From the NCBI GenBank assembly GCA_913778495.1, contig CAJYVD010000021.1:1-64000 (forward strand): DNA of 64,000 bases. Direction: 5' to 3'. The DNA is from an uncultured Pantoea sp. (lineage in GTDB: Bacteria > Pseudomonadota > Gammaproteobacteria > Enterobacterales > Enterobacteriaceae). Each line of letters begins with the position of its first letter. Positions within the stretch are counted from its first letter, which is position 1. The notes beneath the pieces were generated by a model that had not been told where the DNA came from, did no database searches, and saw only the letters and a list, made by a program, of their open reading frames with translations. Position numbers and translations under genes: made by a program. This document shows, piece by piece, positions 1 through 8,825 of this stretch.

Positions 1-133
1 CGAAGAAGTCAGCGTTAACCTGGTGAGCAGGGATCGTAACGTGCTGTTCTTTACCTTTGGTATCGGTAAAACGCAGGTCAACAAACTTAACTTCATGCTC
101 GTTCATCATCGAGAGAACGTGTTCAGCAGACAT
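1..133 (-). CDS. glnA: Glutamine synthetase, N-terminal part (runs off the window)
   Basis: Only the first 44 codons are present, reading leftward from an ATG at 133 preceded by a strong AGGAGAG ribosome site. The N-terminus ([17 protein letters not shown]...) is that of type I glutamine synthetase, the ATP-dependent enzyme that makes glutamine from glutamate and ammonium in the cytoplasm as a dodecamer. The catalytic domain and the adenylylation tyrosine lie outside the window. The upstream region carries a sigma54 promoter and two NtrC sites with the E. coli geometry, which supports the call independently. Confidence 0.96.
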   Translation of the reverse strand, partial: MSAEHVLSMMNEHEVKFVDLRFTDTKGKEQHVTIPAHQVNADFF

Positions 134-268
134 ACTCAACTCTCCTGGAAATGGTCATTGTTGTCATGGTGAGAGAACTTCTAAGCCTTGAGTGGTAATC
201 ACTCTGACCAAGATCTCGGCAAGCTCTATCAACCGTCGTGCAACTGTCGTTTTCGCTTGAGAAAGATA

Positions 269-287
269 AAGCGAATTCTGTGCCAAC
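269..287 (-). promoter_or_regulatory. Sigma54 promoter of glnA (glnAp2-like)
   Basis: On the minus strand the sequence reads TTGGCACAGAATTCGCTT, matching the -24 TGGCAC and -12 GC elements of sigma54 promoters with correct spacing. Transcription would start near 259, giving a leader of about 125 bases before glnA. Confidence 0.9.
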
Positions 288-360
288 TTTTTTACAGCGC
301 GCAAAATGGCGCTGTGACGCGCCCTTTCGTGGAGAAACGGCTGCACCAGGATGGCGGATT

Positions 361-377
361 TGCACTAAATTGGTGCT
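361..377. promoter_or_regulatory. NtrC binding site 2 (promoter-proximal)
   Basis: TGCACTAAATTGGTGCT is a near-perfect dyad matching the NtrC consensus TGCACY-N5-GGTGCA. Its centre is about 109 bases upstream of the inferred sigma54 start, equivalent to the -108 site of E. coli glnA. Confidence 0.85.
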
Positions 378-392
378 CAACGAGACGCGCTA

Positions 393-409
393 AGCACTAT
401 TATGGTGCA
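393..409. promoter_or_regulatory. NtrC binding site 1 (promoter-distal)
   Basis: AGCACTATTATGGTGCA is a second NtrC dyad starting exactly 32 bases (three helical turns) from the first, equivalent to the -140 site of E. coli glnA. The pair forms a face-of-helix enhancer. The sites also lie upstream of typA, which is transcribed the other way. Confidence 0.85.
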
Positions 410-496
410 ATCGCGTGCGCCATTGCGGATTAATGCACCGTAATCGGTACTAAAATTCAGCGCTACAAGAAACTTGCGGTGAAATCTGTGATCGTG

Positions 497-525
497 TTCA
501 GTCTTCCGCTTAATCCGTGTACAAT
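497..525 (+). promoter_or_regulatory. Candidate sigma70 promoter of typA
   Basis: TACAAT at 520-525 is a good -10 hexamer; TTCAGT at 497-502 is a weak -35 at 17 bases. The pair lies 35 bases upstream of the typA start codon. This is an inference from the hexamers only. Confidence 0.4.
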
Positions 526-559
526 ACCGCGTTATTTCTATAATGCCTGAGGCAAAGCT

Positions 560-2380
560 GTGATCGAAAATTTGCGTAACATCGCCATCATCGCGCACGT
601 TGACCATGGAAAGACCACCCTGGTTGATAAGCTGCTGCAACAATCCGGTACGTTTGATGCACGTACTGAAGCAACCGAGCGCGTAATGGACTCCAACGAT
701 TTGGAGAAAGAGCGTGGGATTACCATCCTCGCGAAAAACACCGCCATCAAATGGAATGATTACCGTATCAACATCGTTGATACCCCAGGACACGCCGACT
801 TCGGTGGTGAAGTGGAGCGCGTAATGTCCATGGTGGACTCGGTGCTGCTGGTTGTAGATGCGATGGATGGCCCTATGCCGCAAACCCGCTTCGTAACCAA
901 AAAAGCCTTTGCGCATGGTTTGAAGCCGATTGTAGTGATCAACAAAGTTGACCGTCCTGGCGCGCGTCCTGACTGGGTTGTGGATCAGGTATTTGACCTG
1001 TTCGTTAACCTCGACGCGACCGACGAGCAGCTGGACTTCCCGATCATTTATGCGTCTGCGCTGAATGGTATCGCGGGTCTGGACCATAACGATATGGCTG
1101 ACGACATGACGCCGCTGTATCAGGCCATCGTGGATCGCGTATCTCCACCGCAGGTGGAAGCTGACGCACCACTGCAGATGCAGATTTCGCAGCTGGACTA
1201 CAACAACTACCTGGGTGTAATCGGTATCGGCCGCATCAAGCGCGGTAAAATCAAGCCGAACCAGCAGGTTACCGTGGTCGACAGCGAAGGCAAAACCCGC
1301 AACGCGAAAGTCGGTAAAGTGCTGACTCACTTGGGTCTGGAGCGTATCGACAGTGATATGGCGGAAGCGGGCGATATCATCGCCGTAACCGGTCTGGGCG
1401 AGCTGAACATCTCTGATACCATTTGCGATCCGCAGAACGTGCAGGCGCTGCCAGCACTGAGCGTGGATGAGCCAACGGTAACGATGTTCTTCAACGTCAA
1501 TACCTCGCCTTTCTGCGGTAAAGAAGGCAAGTACGTGACCTCACGTCAGATTCTTGACCGCCTGAACAAAGAGCTGGTGCACAACGTGGCACTGCGCGTT
1601 GAAGAAACCGAAGATGCTGATGCATTCCGCGTTTCAGGCCGTGGTGAACTGCACCTGTCCGTTCTCATCGAAAACATGCGTCGCGAAGGTTTCGAGCTGG
1701 CGGTATCCCGTCCAAAAGTTATCTTCCGTGAGCACGAAGGCCGCAAGCAAGAGCCGTTCGAAAACGTGACGCTGGACATCGAAGAAACCCATCAGGGTTC
1801 GGTGATGCAGGCCATGGGTGAGCGTAAAGGCGACCTGAAAAACATGGATCCAGATGGCAAGGGCCGCGTACGTCTCGACTACGTTATCCCAAGCCGTGGT
1901 CTGATCGGTTTCCGTAACGAATTCATGACCATGACTTCAGGTACCGGTCTGCTGTACTCCACCTTCAGCCACTACGACGATGTGCGTCCAGGCGAAGTGG
2001 GCCAGCGTCAGAACGGCGTGCTGATCTCTAACGGTCAGGGTAAAGCGGTAGCATTCGCCCTGTTTGGTCTGCAGGATCGCGGTAAGCTGTTCCTGGGCCA
2101 CGGCGCGGAAGTGTATGAAGGCCAGATCATCGGTATTCACAGCCGTTCAAACGACCTGACGGTTAACTGCCTGACCGGTAAAAAATTGACCAACATGCGT
2201 GCGTCAGGTACCGACGAAGCCACGACCCTGGTTCCACCGCAGAAGATGACGCTGGAACAGGCTATCGAGTTCATCGATGATGACGAACTGGTAGAAGTGA
2301 CGCCGCTGTCTGTGCGTATTCGCAAACGTCACCTGACCGAGAATGACCGCAAGCGCGCGTCACGCGGCAGCAAAGAGTAA
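560..2380 (+). CDS. typA: Ribosome-associated GTPase TypA/BipA
   Basis: 606 residues, the usual TypA length. GTPase motifs are in order near the N-terminus: AHVDHGKT (12-19), RGITI (52-56), DTPGH (74-78) and NKVD (128-131), followed by EF-G-like domains II, III and V and the TypA-specific C-terminal domain. The protein binds the ribosome and assists 50S assembly, especially in the cold and under stress. The start codon is GTG, chosen because it gives the canonical [19 protein letters not shown] start; no strong ribosome site precedes it. It is divergent from glnA and closed by a terminator. Confidence 0.98.
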   Translation: MIENLRNIAIIAHVDHGKTTLVDKLLQQSGTFDARTEATERVMDSNDLEKERGITILAKNTAIKWNDYRINIVDTPGHADFGGEVERVMSMVDSVLLVVDAMDGPMPQTRFVTKKAFAHGLKPIVVINKVDRPGARPDWVVDQVFDLFVNLDATDEQLDFPIIYASALNGIAGLDHNDMADDMTPLYQAIVDRVSPPQVEADAPLQMQISQLDYNNYLGVIGIGRIKRGKIKPNQQVTVVDSEGKTRNAKVGKVLTHLGLERIDSDMAEAGDIIAVTGLGELNISDTICDPQNVQALPALSVDEPTVTMFFNVNTSPFCGKEGKYVTSRQILDRLNKELVHNVALRVEETEDADAFRVSGRGELHLSVLIENMRREGFELAVSRPKVIFREHEGRKQEPFENVTLDIEETHQGSVMQAMGERKGDLKNMDPDGKGRVRLDYVIPSRGLIGFRNEFMTMTSGTGLLYSTFSHYDDVRPGEVGQRQNGVLISNGQGKAVAFALFGLQDRGKLFLGHGAEVYEGQIIGIHSRSNDLTVNCLTGKKLTNMRASGTDEATTLVPPQKMTLEQAIEFIDDDELVEVTPLSVRIRKRHLTENDRKRASRGSKE

Positions 2381-2397
2381 GCGAAACAATCTGTGAG

Positions 2398-2426
2398 AAA
2401 GCCCCGCACTGCGGGGCTTTTTTTTT
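2398..2426 (+). terminator. Rho-independent terminator of typA
   Basis: AAAGCCCCGC-ACT-GCGGGGC is followed by ten T residues: a 7-bp GC stem extended by A/T pairs, three-base loop and long T-tract, starting 17 bases after the typA stop. Confidence 0.95.
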
Positions 2427-2563
2427 ATCGAGCATCGTGCGTTACCTGCCGATGATGACGCGGAACGCGCTTTCCAAAACGCTGATTTCTCGCTTATCTT
2501 AGCTGTTCAGCGCTCAGTTTTGCCGCTAGAGTGAATGATCCAGGGAACATCAGGAGAGACGTC

Positions 2564-3160
2564 ATGCTGTACATCTTTGACTTAGGCAATGTGATTGTTG
2601 ATATCGATTTTAACCGCGTACTGGGCGTCTGGAGCGATCTGGGTCGCGTGCCGCTGGCGACGCTGCAAAGTCGTTTTATCATGGACGAAACCTTTGAAAA
2701 ACATGAGCGAGGCGAAATCAGCGATCCTGAATTTGCTGCGCGTCTCTGCGACCAGCTTGATGTCGCGCTGAGTTACCCGCAGTTCACGGCAGGCTGGCAG
2801 GCGCTATTTATCGGCGTGCGTCCCGAGACTTTAGCTATCATGAATCGGTTACGCGCCAAGGGTGAGCGCGTTGTCATTCTCTCCAACACCAATCAGCTGC
2901 ATTTTGAATTCTGGCCCACCCATTATCCCGAGGTGCAACAGGCCGCCGACCACATTTATATGTCGCAGGATCTCGGGATGCGTAAGCCGGAGGCGCGCAT
3001 TTACCAGCATGTTCTTGAGCACGAAGGGTTTACCGCCGCTCAGACGGTGTTTTTTGATGATAACCAGGCCAACGTGGAAGCCGCGCAAGCGCTGGGCATT
3101 GAAAGCGTGCTGGTGGTGGATAATAAAACCGTACCGAACTGGTTTGCCAATCGGATTTAA
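2564..3160 (+). CDS. yihX: HAD-family glucose-1-phosphate phosphatase YihX
   Basis: 198 residues starting MLYIFDLGNVIVD; the ATG at 2564 follows CAGGAGAG, so the longer reading from a GTG at 2531 is not preferred. HAD motifs: nucleophile Asp6 in FDLGN, motif II LSNTN, the motif III lysine in MRKPEARIY, and FFDDN as motif IV. In E. coli YihX hydrolyses alpha-D-glucose 1-phosphate in the cytosol. It heads a run with yihY, dtd and fabY in which the next gene starts 7 bases after its stop. Confidence 0.93.
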   Translation: MLYIFDLGNVIVDIDFNRVLGVWSDLGRVPLATLQSRFIMDETFEKHERGEISDPEFAARLCDQLDVALSYPQFTAGWQALFIGVRPETLAIMNRLRAKGERVVILSNTNQLHFEFWPTHYPEVQQAADHIYMSQDLGMRKPEARIYQHVLEHEGFTAAQTVFFDDNQANVEAAQALGIESVLVVDNKTVPNWFANRI

Positions 3161-3166
3161 TGAATC

Positions 3167-4033
3167 ATGCGTACTCCTCTGCGCCACTCGGCGCATGCCT
3201 TCTTTTTGTGGGTGAAGCTGCTCTGGCGACGCATTGATGAAGACAGCATGACCACGCAGGCCGGCAATCTGGCCTACGTTTCCCTGCTGGCCTTAGTGCC
3301 GCTGATCGCCGTGGTCTTTGCGCTTTTTGCCGCGTTTCCCGTGTTCTCTGACATCAGCGTACAGCTGAAACACTTTATTTTTAGCAACTTTATGCCCGCG
3401 GCTGGCGACGTTATTCAGCGTTATCTCGACCAGTTCGTGCGTAACGTCAACAAAATGACCGCCGTAGGGGCGGTGGGGCTAATTGCCACGGCGCTGCTTC
3501 TGATGCATTCGGTCGATAGCGCACTGAACACCATTTGGCGCAGCAATAATCATCGGCCAATGGTGTACTCGTTTGCCGTCTACTGGATGATTCTGACGCT
3601 TGGCCCACTGCTGGCGGGTGCCAGTTTGGCCATCAGCTCTTATCTGCTTTCGCTGCGCTGGATGAACGTGTCCGGCATGACCAGCGTGATTGACCAGGTG
3701 CTGCGCATTTTTCCGCTGCTGCTTTCTGTGCTGTCGTTTTGGTTGCTGTACAGCATTGTTCCCACGCGCCGCGTGCCCGCGCGAGATGCGTTGATCGGCG
3801 CCATTGTCGCCGGTCTGCTGTTTGAGCTGGGAAAAAAAGCCTTTGCGCTCTATGTTACGATGTTTCCCTCTTACCAATTGATATACGGCGTACTGGCGGT
3901 GATTCCTATTCTGTTCCTGTGGGTGTACTGGACATGGTGCATCGTGCTGCTGGGGGCGGAAATCACGGTGACGCTGGATGACTATCGCCAGCTAAAACAG
4001 CAGGAACGCGAGAAAGAACGAGGGGAAACATGA
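3167..4033 (+). CDS. yihY: YihY/BrkB-family inner membrane protein
   Basis: 288 residues with about six hydrophobic segments; the N-terminal region contains the family's conserved [18 protein letters not shown] stretch and the C-terminal one [21 protein letters not shown]. Long called 'ribonuclease BN', this family is an integral membrane protein of unknown function (RNase BN activity belongs to another gene). The start 7 bases after yihX lacks an obvious ribosome site, so translation may be coupled. It overlaps dtd by four bases (ATGA). Confidence 0.93.
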   Translation: MRTPLRHSAHAFFLWVKLLWRRIDEDSMTTQAGNLAYVSLLALVPLIAVVFALFAAFPVFSDISVQLKHFIFSNFMPAAGDVIQRYLDQFVRNVNKMTAVGAVGLIATALLLMHSVDSALNTIWRSNNHRPMVYSFAVYWMILTLGPLLAGASLAISSYLLSLRWMNVSGMTSVIDQVLRIFPLLLSVLSFWLLYSIVPTRRVPARDALIGAIVAGLLFELGKKAFALYVTMFPSYQLIYGVLAVIPILFLWVYWTWCIVLLGAEITVTLDDYRQLKQQEREKERGET

Positions 4034-4467
4034 TTGCTTTGATTCAGCGCGTACGTCGCGCCAGCGTCAGCGTGGAAGATGAGACGGTGGGAGAGATCGG
4101 CGCAGGATTGCTGATCTTGCTCGGTGTGGAAAAGGGCGATGACGAACAAAAATCGCAGCGCCTGGCCGAGCGGGTATTGGGGTATCGCATTTTTGGCGAT
4201 GAAAACGACAAAATGAACCTCAATGTTCAGCAGGCGGGCGGCAGCGTGCTGGTGGTGTCGCAGTTTACGCTGGCTGCGGATACGCAAAAAGGGCTGCGGC
4301 CTTCCTTTTCTGGTGGTGCAGAACCGGCTGAAGCGCACCGGCTTTACGAGGACTTCAGCGCGCGCTGTCGCGCACTGGGCGTGCCCACGGCCAACGGACG
4401 CTTTGCCGCCAACATGCAGGTTTCACTGATCAACGATGGTCCGGTCACTTTCTGGTTGCAGGTATGA
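4030..4467 (+). CDS. dtd: D-aminoacyl-tRNA deacylase
   Basis: 145 residues, exactly the family length. The SQFTLAAD segment and the C-terminal [11 protein letters not shown] (Gly-cisPro motif) form the active site that cleaves D-amino acids, and glycine mischarged on tRNA-Ala, from tRNA. It overlaps yihY by ATGA and fabY by ATGA-type overlap, indicating translational coupling across the cluster. Confidence 0.97.
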   Translation: MIALIQRVRRASVSVEDETVGEIGAGLLILLGVEKGDDEQKSQRLAERVLGYRIFGDENDKMNLNVQQAGGSVLVVSQFTLAADTQKGLRPSFSGGAEPAEAHRLYEDFSARCRALGVPTANGRFAANMQVSLINDGPVTFWLQV

Positions 4468-5474
4468 TGTCGCTTGCCACGCGGCAGGCATTAAGTCACG
4501 CCAGCACCGAACGAGAGAATCACTTTATGTATCATCTTCGCGTGCCACAAACTGCAGAAGAGCTGGATATGTATTACCAGTTCCGCTGGGAAATGTTACG
4601 AAAACCGCTGCGCCAGCCTCAGGGATCGGAACGAGACGCCTGGGATGCGCTGGCGCATCACCAAATGGTGGTGGATGAACAGGGCAAAGCCGTTGCCGTC
4701 GGTCGTCTGTACATCAATGCCGAAAATGAAGCGGCGATCCGCTTTCTGGCCGTGCACCCGTCGGTACAGGGCAAAGGTTTGGGTACGCTGATGGCGATGA
4801 CGCTGGAGTCCGTGGCGCGCCAGGAAGGCGCGAAGCGTGTGACCTGTAGCGCACGCGAAGACGCCGTGGAGTTCTTTGCCAAGCTGGGTTTTGTGAATCA
4901 GGGCGAGATCACCGCGCCGCAAACCACGCCGGTGCGTCATTTTCTGATGATCAAACCGGTGGTGACGTTGGATGATATTCTGCACCGCGCCGACTGGTGC
5001 GGGCAGTTACAGCAAGCGTGGTATGAGCACATCCCCCTCAGTGAAAAGATGGGCGTGCGCATCCTGCAATATACCGGTCAAAAGTTTGTCACCACGATGC
5101 CAGAGACGGGGAACCAGAATCCCCACCACACGCTGTTTGCCGGCAGCTTGTTCTCCCTGGCCACGCTCACCGGCTGGGGCCTGATCTGGCTGCTGCTACG
5201 CGAGCGCCATTTGGGCGGCACTATTATTCTTGCCGATGCGCATATCCGTTACAGCAAACCCATTAGCGGCCGACCCGGCGCCACCGCCGATCTCGGCTCG
5301 CTGAGCGGCGATCTTGACCGCCTGGCGCGCGGGCGCAAAGCACGGGTACAAATGGAGGTCGATCTGTTTGGCGACGACGAGTTGGGGGCAGTGTTTGAAG
5401 GGGTGTACATTGTGCTGCCTGCCGATCCGGATGGACCGTTAGAAGAGGGCGGTTCCGGCGCGCGTATCGACTAA
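4464..5474 (+). CDS. fabY: FabY/YiiD: GNAT domain fused to a thioesterase-like (YiiD C-terminal) domain
   Basis: 336 residues. The N-terminal half is a GNAT acetyltransferase fold with acetyl-CoA loop [15 protein letters not shown] (about 93-107). The C-terminal half has the YiiD hot-dog thioesterase-like domain ([20 protein letters not shown]). The E. coli homologue is reported as a malonyl-ACP decarboxylase that supports the start of fatty acid synthesis; transfer of that role is by homology. Two ATG codons are possible at 4464 and 4467; a start at MYHLRVPQ (4527) would remove a 21-residue extension that resembles the E. coli one. Confidence 0.9.
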   Translation: MMSLATRQALSHASTERENHFMYHLRVPQTAEELDMYYQFRWEMLRKPLRQPQGSERDAWDALAHHQMVVDEQGKAVAVGRLYINAENEAAIRFLAVHPSVQGKGLGTLMAMTLESVARQEGAKRVTCSAREDAVEFFAKLGFVNQGEITAPQTTPVRHFLMIKPVVTLDDILHRADWCGQLQQAWYEHIPLSEKMGVRILQYTGQKFVTTMPETGNQNPHHTLFAGSLFSLATLTGWGLIWLLLRERHLGGTIILADAHIRYSKPISGRPGATADLGSLSGDLDRLARGRKARVQMEVDLFGDDELGAVFEGVYIVLPADPDGPLEEGGSGARID

Positions 5475-5490
5475 GCATTGACGCGGAAAC

Positions 5491-5516
5491 CCGGGGCGGT
5501 GAGAGCACCGCCCCGG
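5491..5516. other. Perfect GC-rich hairpin without T-tract between convergent fabY and yicH
   Basis: CCGGGGCGGTG-agag-CACCGCCCCGG is an 11-bp perfect inverted repeat with a four-base loop. Neither side has a T-run. It sits in a 46-base gap between convergent genes and may act as a bidirectional 3'-end stabiliser or terminator. Confidence 0.7.
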
Positions 5517-5520
5517 AGTA

Positions 5521-7203
5521 TTATGGCTGCACCTGCCCGGCGCGCATGTTCTGCTGCAGGGATTGGCTCTCGGTAGTCACCGACAGCGTGGCATCGGTAC
5601 TGGCGCGCAGCGGCGTGCCAGCACGCAGTGAACTTTTTAGCTGCAGTTCTAGATTACTGTTACCGCTCACGGGCAGTGCAGGCCAGCCCCAGTTTTCCAG
5701 CACATTGGCCGGTACAGCTTGGCCTTTCAGGTTGAGCGTGACAGGACGCTGCGCATCTTGCCCCACGCTTGCCGTCCCTTCCAGCAACCCTTTGCCAACG
5801 AAAGCGCTCATCTCACTGACCTGCACCTGCCGATCGTCGGCACTCAGGGTCAGCGAGGGATGACGAAGATCGGTGCGATTAAAGGTGGCTTCCGCAGCGT
5901 TGAAACTCGCCTTACCCGCCCATACGCCCCACTGGTGCTGTCGCGCCAGCAGCAGGTTCTCTGCGCTGCCGTCTAGCGCGGTCATCTGGAATGGAAACGC
6001 CGGATTAATGTCGATCACCAGATTGCGGTTCGCCGTGACGCGCTTGATCAGTACGCTATCGAGCCATTGCGGTAGCGTCTGCTGCCAGCGATCGCGCCAG
6101 TCTTGCGGCAGAGTATATTCCAGCCCCGCGACCGCAAGCTCATCCAGCGTTAAGCGTTGGTCCGAGCGGGTCCATGCGCCGCTGGCGCGGATCACGCCGT
6201 TGACCCAGCGCGAACTGAATTGCGCCAGCTGCACGCCCTGGGGTGAAAAGGTGGCGTTCACAATCGGATCGTTTAGCTCCAACGCGCCATTGATAAAATT
6301 ACCGGCATTCATGGACAGCGATCCATCCTGACTTTGCCAGTCATCACCGCGCAGCGTGATATTTTTGAGGGTTAAATCCAGATCGGTGATGGCCCAGTCG
6401 GGACCCTGCAAGCGCGCGTCGGTCATATCGAGTCGGTTGATGCTCACCGATGGCACATCACGCAGCGGAGTCAGGAAATCCCGTAGACTCTGCGCCGTTT
6501 GTAAGCGGATGTCGTTGAGGCGCAGCTGATCGATTTGCCAGTTGCCCTGCGCATCCCGACTTGCGCGTCCGGTCATTGAGCCGCGCGCCAGATCCGCGCC
6601 GACGGTATTCAACACCAGTTGGCGGTTCTTCAGGCTGCCCTGTAGCAAAACGTTATCACCGGTCACGCCGTTAAGCGTCAGGTTGCCCGCGCTCACCTGG
6701 AATTGCGCATCGGTGCCGAGCATGTCTGAAGGCAGCGGTTTCCACGGTACAATGCCGCCGTTCACGCGCGTTGCGGTAAGAGGCAGGGTGCTGCGCGGGC
6801 TTTCAATACGGACATTATTCAACTGCAGCCGATTGGCCTGCACGGGAAGCGCGGTGTCGGGCGTTTGGTTGGCGAGATTGACGTCACCGTCGCGAATTTC
6901 AATGCTATCAAAATGCAGCCAATCGCTGAACTGCACCAGCGACATGCCAAGATCCACGCGCTTCGCCACCAGCATGGCGGGCTGACCATCATGACCAAAG
7001 CTGAAGTTATCCAGGATGACGTGTGAGGGCGCAGACAGGCGATGCTCAATCTTGCTCAACGAGAGGTGCCAGGCCGTTTTATCGCTTACCCAGCGGCTAA
7101 ACCAGCCCGCGCCCCACTGCGTCTGCAACAGAACATAAAGCAGCACCAGCGCCAGCGTAAGCAGCAGCAGTACGGTAAGGAAAAACTTGCCCAAAAATTT
7201 CAT
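5521..7203 (-). CDS. yicH: AsmA-family protein YicH
   Basis: 560 residues beginning MKFLGKFFLTVLLLLTLALV, an N-terminal membrane anchor followed by a long beta-rich periplasmic region typical of AsmA-like proteins. AsmA-like proteins are implicated in lipid transfer between envelope membranes; the specific role of YicH is not known. The ATG at 7203 has GGGATGGATG upstream; in-frame codons further upstream (7212, 7266) are less like the E. coli start. It is a single gene divergent from nothing close, ending against fabY with a hairpin between. Confidence 0.9.
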   Translation of the reverse strand: MKFLGKFFLTVLLLLTLALVLLYVLLQTQWGAGWFSRWVSDKTAWHLSLSKIEHRLSAPSHVILDNFSFGHDGQPAMLVAKRVDLGMSLVQFSDWLHFDSIEIRDGDVNLANQTPDTALPVQANRLQLNNVRIESPRSTLPLTATRVNGGIVPWKPLPSDMLGTDAQFQVSAGNLTLNGVTGDNVLLQGSLKNRQLVLNTVGADLARGSMTGRASRDAQGNWQIDQLRLNDIRLQTAQSLRDFLTPLRDVPSVSINRLDMTDARLQGPDWAITDLDLTLKNITLRGDDWQSQDGSLSMNAGNFINGALELNDPIVNATFSPQGVQLAQFSSRWVNGVIRASGAWTRSDQRLTLDELAVAGLEYTLPQDWRDRWQQTLPQWLDSVLIKRVTANRNLVIDINPAFPFQMTALDGSAENLLLARQHQWGVWAGKASFNAAEATFNRTDLRHPSLTLSADDRQVQVSEMSAFVGKGLLEGTASVGQDAQRPVTLNLKGQAVPANVLENWGWPALPVSGNSNLELQLKSSLRAGTPLRASTDATLSVTTESQSLQQNMRAGQVQP

Positions 7204-7321
7204 CGCATCCATCCCGATCATCATGCGGTAAGAGGTTGTTATGCCTGAATTAACGTTGTAGCTCAACCACCGGGATGTAAATGCGGATAAATAGCAGGCA
7301 GCCCGCAGGCTGCCCGTGCGT

Positions 7322-8701
7322 TTACTTCTCTTGCGGGAAGATGAGGTTCAGGATTATCGCGGTAATTCCCCCGGCGGCAATGCCGGATGAGAGCAGGGTT
7401 TTCAGCCAATCCGGCGCGAATTGCAGGATCAGCGGCTGCTGCGATACGCCCATGCCCACCGCCAGCGAGAGCGCGATAATCATGATGGCGCGGCGATTTA
7501 ACGGTTCACGCGCCACAATACGCACGCCGGAGGCGGCAATGGTACCAAACATCACGATAGTGGCACCGCCCAGCACGGGCTCAGGAATGTGCTGCACGAA
7601 GCCGCTCACCGCCGGAAACAGGCCCAGCACAATCAGCATCAGCGCGATCACGAAGCCGACGTAGCGACTGGCTACGCCGGTTAGCTGGATTACGCCGTTG
7701 TTCTGACCAAAGCAGGAGTTCGGGAAGGTATTGAACAGCGCCGAGACAAAAGAGTTGAGTCCGTTCGCCAGCACGCCGCCTTTTAATCGCTTCATGTAAA
7801 GCGGACCGCTTACCGGCTGCTCTGAGACGTCAGAGGTGGCGGTGATATCACCGATGGTTTCCAGCGACGTCACCATAAAGACCAGCATCAGCGGAATCAG
7901 CAGATTCCAGTCAAAACCCAAACCGTAATAGAGCGGCGACGGCACTGCCAGCAGCGGTTGCGCGGTTGCGGGTGCCTGCGCAGGGAGCATGTCCAGCGCC
8001 CACGCCAGCAGATAGCCCACCGCCATGGCAATGACCAGCGACGCCACGCGCAGCCAGGGATTGCGCTGGCGGTTCAGCAGGATAATCACCAGCAGCACGG
8101 CACCCGCCAGCAGCAGATTTTTTGGCGCTCCGAAGGTGTGATCGTTCATCGCGGCGAAGCCGCCGCCAATGGACGTAAGCCCAACCTGAATCAGCGATAA
8201 GCCAATGATCATCACTACAATGCCGGAAACCAGCGGAGTAATAATGCGACGCGCCAAATGCAGCACGCGAGACAGCACCATTTCTGTACAGGAGGCGACC
8301 ATCAGCGTACCAAACAGCGCCGCCATCATGGTCGGCACATCGGCTCCGCCGTTTTTCAGCGCCATGCCGCCCATAATCAGCGGTGTGACAAAGTTAAAGC
8401 TGGTGCCCTGAATCGACAGCAGACCCGATCCCACCGGCCCCCACGTCTTGATTTGCAGCAGAGACGCCACGCCGGAGGCAAACAGCGACATGCTGATGAT
8501 GTGCTGCGTATCCTGCGCCGGTAAGCCCAACGCCTGGCAGATCAACAGCGCAGGGGTGATCACCGCAACAAACATCGCGAGCAGATGCTGACAGGCGGCA
8601 AACAGCGTTTGCGGCAGCGGTGGGCGGTCTTCAAGGCGATAAATTAACTCGCTTTTCGCCGGCGTGACAGGCGAGCGCGCTTCGACAGTATCAATGGACA
8701 T
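7322..8701 (-). CDS. xanP: Xanthine permease XanP (NCS2/NAT family)
   Basis: 459 residues, about 12-14 membrane segments, and near-identical blocks to E. coli XanP, for example [31 protein letters not shown] and [19 protein letters not shown], which contain the NAT signature residues for purine binding. It imports xanthine with protons across the inner membrane. The start ATG at 8701 follows TTGAGATCCCACC. It is the gene downstream of recG as in E. coli, transcribed in the same direction after a gap of 124 bases. Confidence 0.96.
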   Translation of the reverse strand: MSIDTVEARSPVTPAKSELIYRLEDRPPLPQTLFAACQHLLAMFVAVITPALLICQALGLPAQDTQHIISMSLFASGVASLLQIKTWGPVGSGLLSIQGTSFNFVTPLIMGGMALKNGGADVPTMMAALFGTLMVASCTEMVLSRVLHLARRIITPLVSGIVVMIIGLSLIQVGLTSIGGGFAAMNDHTFGAPKNLLLAGAVLLVIILLNRQRNPWLRVASLVIAMAVGYLLAWALDMLPAQAPATAQPLLAVPSPLYYGLGFDWNLLIPLMLVFMVTSLETIGDITATSDVSEQPVSGPLYMKRLKGGVLANGLNSFVSALFNTFPNSCFGQNNGVIQLTGVASRYVGFVIALMLIVLGLFPAVSGFVQHIPEPVLGGATIVMFGTIAASGVRIVAREPLNRRAIMIIALSLAVGMGVSQQPLILQFAPDWLKTLLSSGIAAGGITAIILNLIFPQEK

Positions 8702-8825
8702 GGTGGGATCTCAATCACACAAAGAGGCGATTTTAAACGGTTGCGTTGTGAAAGCAATCGTTTGCATCACCAGGCGCGGCGGCTGGCGATGATGCCTGTC
8801 CGCGTGGCGAAGAGAGTGGGTGAGA

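Noticed and set aside
377..1330. 317-residue open frame on the minus strand across the typA 5' half and the glnA control region
   Set aside because: It is antisense to typA, whose protein is unmistakable; the product has no recognisable domain and no ribosome site.
7042..7248. 68-residue plus-strand frame antisense to the yicH 5' end
   Set aside because: Composition (Gln/Arg-rich) is that of a shadow of the yicH membrane anchor.
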